Part shown: one piece after another, positions 12,657 to 15,131 of the stretch
Position numbering within the stretch: the stretch's first letter is position 1
Layout: each line of letters starts with the position of its first letter
Source of the DNA: Desulfonema limicola
Lineage (GTDB): Bacteria > Desulfobacterota > Desulfobacteria > Desulfobacterales > DYRC01
Reading direction: 5' to 3'
NCBI GenBank assembly: GCA_020718925.1
Contig: DYRC01000058.1
Location: 1 to 15,131, forward strand
Length of the DNA: 15,131 bases
Notes under the pieces: model-generated
The model's input: the letters and a program-made list of their open reading frames with translations, nothing else
Databases searched by the model: none
Told to the model about the DNA's origin: nothing
Translations under genes and position numbers: made by a program

Positions 12657-13724
12657 TCAACTGAAGAATATCCGACTGATGTCATTATAAAACACAAAAA
12701 CCATCAGCAGAATCAGCAAGAATACGCCGACGCCCTGAGCCACCTCACGCACCTTCATATTAACGGGCTTTCTGATAACCGCTTCAATAAAAAAGAAAAA
12801 AAGATGTCCGCCATCCAATACCGGAATAGGCAGAAAATTCAGAATGGCAAGGTTGATGCTGAGTAACGCAATAAAAAAAATCAGATTGCCCGCGCCTTCT
12901 TTTGCCTGTTCGCCTGCCATCTGAGCAATCATAATGGGACCGCCCAGAGTTTTGGTGGAAATCGTTCCCTGGAATATCTTGACAACACTTAGCACCGTAA
13001 GCTCTGAAATCTTATAGGTCTGCCGAAAACTCTCAACAAACGCTTCCCCTATACCAAGCTTTTTGGCATAAGTATCTCCGGCGGACATAACGCCGATAAT
13101 GTAGCGATCAATATCTTCCCCGAATAAATTTTTAGTTCTGATCTGCTTGGGAATGATTTTAAATTCAAGCGTTTCTTCTCCGCGCTTCAATGAAATATGA
13201 ATCGGCTGACCATTGCTGTCGCTGATAATCTTTGCCATCTCTTCCCAGTTCTGAACCGGCATCTGATTAATCACAAAGACCTTATCGCCTTTTCGGATGC
13301 CCGCCTGATACGCGGGACCGGTTTCATCAACATTTCCGATAGTCGGTTTGATAATATACATGCCGGAAGTCAGAAATATTCCGAAAAAGATCAGGATCGC
13401 CAGCAGCAGATTGAAACCGGGACCTGCGGCGACAATCAGAATCCGCTGCGACACCGGCTTATGCGTAAATGAAAGCGGTATTTCTTCGGGCGTGAGTTCC
13501 GCGTCCGGCTCTTCGCCGACCATCTTGACATATCCGCCCAAAGGAATCGCAGACAGCCGATAATCCGTAATGCCGACCGTTTTTCCGAAAATCTTCGGAC
13601 CAAAACCCAGCGAAAATTTTTCTACGCCTACGCCGAACAGCCGCGCCATTAAAAAATGACCCAATTCGTGAAAAAAAATCAGCACACCCAAAACAACAAC
13701 AAAAGCAAAAATGTTTGTTCCCAT
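12657..13724 (-). CDS. rseP: RIP site-2 zinc metalloprotease RseP
   Basis: This intramembrane protease cleaves transmembrane anti-sigma factors or signal-peptide remnants. I use the ATG at 13724 (355 residues), since an AAGAAG site is 10 bases before it; a GTG at 13733 would add three residues. The zinc motif HELGH is at 19-23 inside the first membrane segment. GPGFN lies near 101-105 at the start of the second. One PDZ domain covers about 125-190, and the second zinc-ligand motif NFLPIPVLDGGH ends at 307. Membrane segments follow at about 280-320 and 330-348. Only one PDZ domain is present, whereas E. coli RseP has two. It follows fabH by about 40 bases and no terminator separates it from the ilv promoter. 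Confidence 0.95.
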   Translation of the reverse strand: MGTNIFAFVVVLGVLIFFHELGHFLMARLFGVGVEKFSLGFGPKIFGKTVGITDYRLSAIPLGGYVKMVGEEPDAELTPEEIPLSFTHKPVSQRILIVAAGPGFNLLLAILIFFGIFLTSGMYIIKPTIGNVDETGPAYQAGIRKGDKVFVINQMPVQNWEEMAKIISDSNGQPIHISLKRGEETLEFKIIPKQIRTKNLFGEDIDRYIIGVMSAGDTYAKKLGIGEAFVESFRQTYKISELTVLSVVKIFQGTISTKTLGGPIMIAQMAGEQAKEGAGNLIFFIALLSINLAILNFLPIPVLDGGHLFFFFIEAVIRKPVNMKVREVAQGVGVFLLILLMVFVFYNDISRIFFS

Positions 13725-13765
13725 GATATTCACACTTCTTTCAACAGCAATAATTTTTTAATATT

Positions 13766-14755
13766 TCAGTCCATTGCCCATTTCAACAGCATACTTCCCC
13801 ATGTAAAGCCCGCGCCGAAAGCGGAAAGCAGTATCCAATCCCCTTTTTTCATTCGCTGCTGCTGATAGGCTTCGGACATGGCAATCGGAATAGTTCCGGC
13901 AGTGGTATTTCCATATTTTTCAATATTAATCACAATCTGCTCCGGCGCAAGGTCAAGTTTTTTTGCCACAGCGTCAATGATTCTGTAATTTGCCTGATGC
14001 GGAATCAATAATTTGATGTCCTTGCCGCTCAGATGATGCTTGTCAACGATTCTTTTAGATACATCCGACATACCGATAACTGCATGTTTGAAGACCGTCT
14101 TTCCATCCTGATACAGAAAGTGCATTTTTTTATCAACAGTTTCATGCGTTGCGGGTCTCAGACTGCCTCCGGCTTCTACGCAGAGATACTGCACACCCAC
14201 GCCGTCCAAGTGCATCTCAAAATCATGGATTCCCAAATCGTTGTCTGTCGAAGGCTCCAGCAATGCCGCGCCTGCGCCGTCTCCGAAGATGATACAGGTG
14301 TTGCGATCCTGATAATTGAGAATCGAACTCATTTTATCCGCGCCGATAACCAAAATTTTTTTATGTCTGCCGGTTTCGATAAACTGTGCGCCCGTAGCGA
14401 GTGCGTACAGAAAACCGGTGCAGCCGCCGTTTATGTCAAATCCCCAGCAATGATTTGCGCCCAACTCTTTCTGAACAATGGATGCCGCAGATGGAACCAT
14501 CAGATCCGGTGTTATGGTGGCAAGCAGAATCAGATCAATTTCATCGGCTGAGATATGCTTTTGCTCCAGAATCATTTTTGCGGCTTGAACCGCCATATAC
14601 GACGTGCCTTTATCTTTTTCCAGAATCCGTCTTTCTTTGATACCGGTGCGGCTGGTGATCCATTCATCATTGGTATCCACCATTTTTTCCAAATCCGCAT
14701 TTGTAAGTCTTTGCTCCGGGACAAAATGCCCGATGCCCGTTATAATTGCACGCAT
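13766..14755 (-). CDS. fabH: Beta-ketoacyl-ACP synthase III
   Basis: FabH condenses acetyl-CoA (or another short acyl-CoA primer) with malonyl-ACP to start fatty-acid synthesis. The 329-residue protein has the catalytic triad C112 (DINGGCTGFLYAL), H253 (IPHQANYRI) and N283 (YGNTTAGTIP). The usual N-terminal block TNDEWITSRTGIKERR (28-43) is also present. Length is typical. An AGGAAGG site lies about five bases before the ATG, and a consensus promoter is directly upstream. The usual acpP, fabD or plsX neighbours are not here; instead rseP follows. Primer preference (straight or branched) cannot be read from the sequence. Confidence 0.96.
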   Translation of the reverse strand: MRAIITGIGHFVPEQRLTNADLEKMVDTNDEWITSRTGIKERRILEKDKGTSYMAVQAAKMILEQKHISADEIDLILLATITPDLMVPSAASIVQKELGANHCWGFDINGGCTGFLYALATGAQFIETGRHKKILVIGADKMSSILNYQDRNTCIIFGDGAGAALLEPSTDNDLGIHDFEMHLDGVGVQYLCVEAGGSLRPATHETVDKKMHFLYQDGKTVFKHAVIGMSDVSKRIVDKHHLSGKDIKLLIPHQANYRIIDAVAKKLDLAPEQIVINIEKYGNTTAGTIPIAMSEAYQQQRMKKGDWILLSAFGAGFTWGSMLLKWAMD

Positions 14756-14799
14756 GAGAGCCTTCCTGATAAGGATAGATTTAAATCATTGAGGGGATT

Positions 14800-14829
14800 A
14801 TTATACACACTCATACTCGTTTCTGTCAA
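14800..14829 (-). promoter_or_regulatory. Consensus sigma70 promoter for fabH-rseP
   Basis: Read on the - strand, a perfect TTGACA (14824-14829) and a perfect TATAAT (14800-14805) are 18 bases apart. Transcription would start near 14793, about 38 bases before the fabH ATG. It is the best promoter in the window. Confidence 0.8.
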
Positions 14830-14966
14830 GCTTTGGAAACAAGACGAAGCAATTCTAATTTTGGATTCTGAGCAGAAAAATCCTTTCATCTTGTGAATGA
14901 ATGACGTAAACAGTGGGTATAAATTCGGTTCGTATTAATCAGATTACGAGGCTGAAAGGTGAAAAA

Positions 14967-15131
14967 ATGTGTCGGACAGAAAAGGCGGATAAAGCTTTCA
15001 CATTTAACGATATGGTAAACCGTCTGCGGTCTTTGGTCAGAAAATTTCCGGACAGACGTATCGGAAAAAAACCTTACTTACAGCATGGAAGATGCGGCGA
15101 TGGGAGCTTTTCCGGTATTTTTCACACAGTC
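14967..15131 (+). pseudogene. 5' end of a transposase gene with an apparent frameshift, cut by the window edge
   Basis: From the ATG at 14967 (AAAGGTG upstream) the frame reads FNDMVNRLRSLVRKFPDRR, a start I associate with a group of DDE-type transposases. At the A7 run 15065-15071 the expected continuation moves to the +1 frame, where it reads YSMEDAAMGAFPVFFTQ (about 15079-15129). The original frame stays open to the window end but reads as nonsense for this family. It is either a decayed copy, a +1 (or -2) recoding site, or a base miscall in the homopolymer. No terminal inverted repeat can be defined because only one end is present. Confidence 0.6.

Overview
The window looks like chromosomal DNA of an anaerobic Gram-negative bacterium. 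A Desulfobacterota (sulfate-reducer-like) host is my best guess. I infer this from an AOR-type tungsten oxidoreductase, an fmdB-hemC pair, the style of the RseP, FabH and IlvBN proteins, and small conserved proteins of a kind I associate with that group; no rRNA or taxonomic marker is present.

Layout: (1) 331-2282 (+) is a two-gene ATPase plus TOPRIM/DUF4435 nuclease-like operon, most like a PARIS-type anti-phage system, in AT-richer DNA. (2) 2382-4377 (-) holds a small membrane protein, an orphan antitoxin-like protein, a secreted protein of unknown function and rsmD. (3) A G-rich hairpin with a G-quadruplex motif separates rsmD from an AOR-family gene (4470-6206, -). (4) Divergent from AOR is an operon fmdB-like / hemC / nucleotide-sugar dehydrogenase (6421-8917, +); the two divergent promoters appear to occupy the same 35 bp. 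(5) ssb (-) follows, convergent with the dehydrogenase gene over a shared hairpin. (6) The branched-chain amino-acid operon (-) reads leader peptide, ilvB, a four-helix-bundle (S23-type) gene, ilvN. (7) fabH-rseP (-) lies upstream of ilv and has a consensus-like promoter. (8) The right edge (+) carries the start of a transposase with an apparent frameshift.

The two most notable observations are in the ilv operon. Its leader encodes a 26-codon peptide in which 15 residues are Ile, Leu or Val, followed by a complete four-segment attenuator (1:2, 2:3 and 3:4 pairings all visible in the sequence). The ilvB-ilvN junction is split by a small gene bounded by inverted arrays of the heptamer GTGAGAA; two more heptads lie just before ilvB. 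The arrays could fold the inserted gene into a stem-loop in the ilv mRNA, resembling the S23 intervening sequences of 23S rRNA.

Functions are assigned from sequence motifs read by eye; no database search was run. Start codons were moved from the longest frame where a ribosome binding site or family N-terminus argued for it (antitoxin-like gene, fmdB, hemC, ilvB, rseP).
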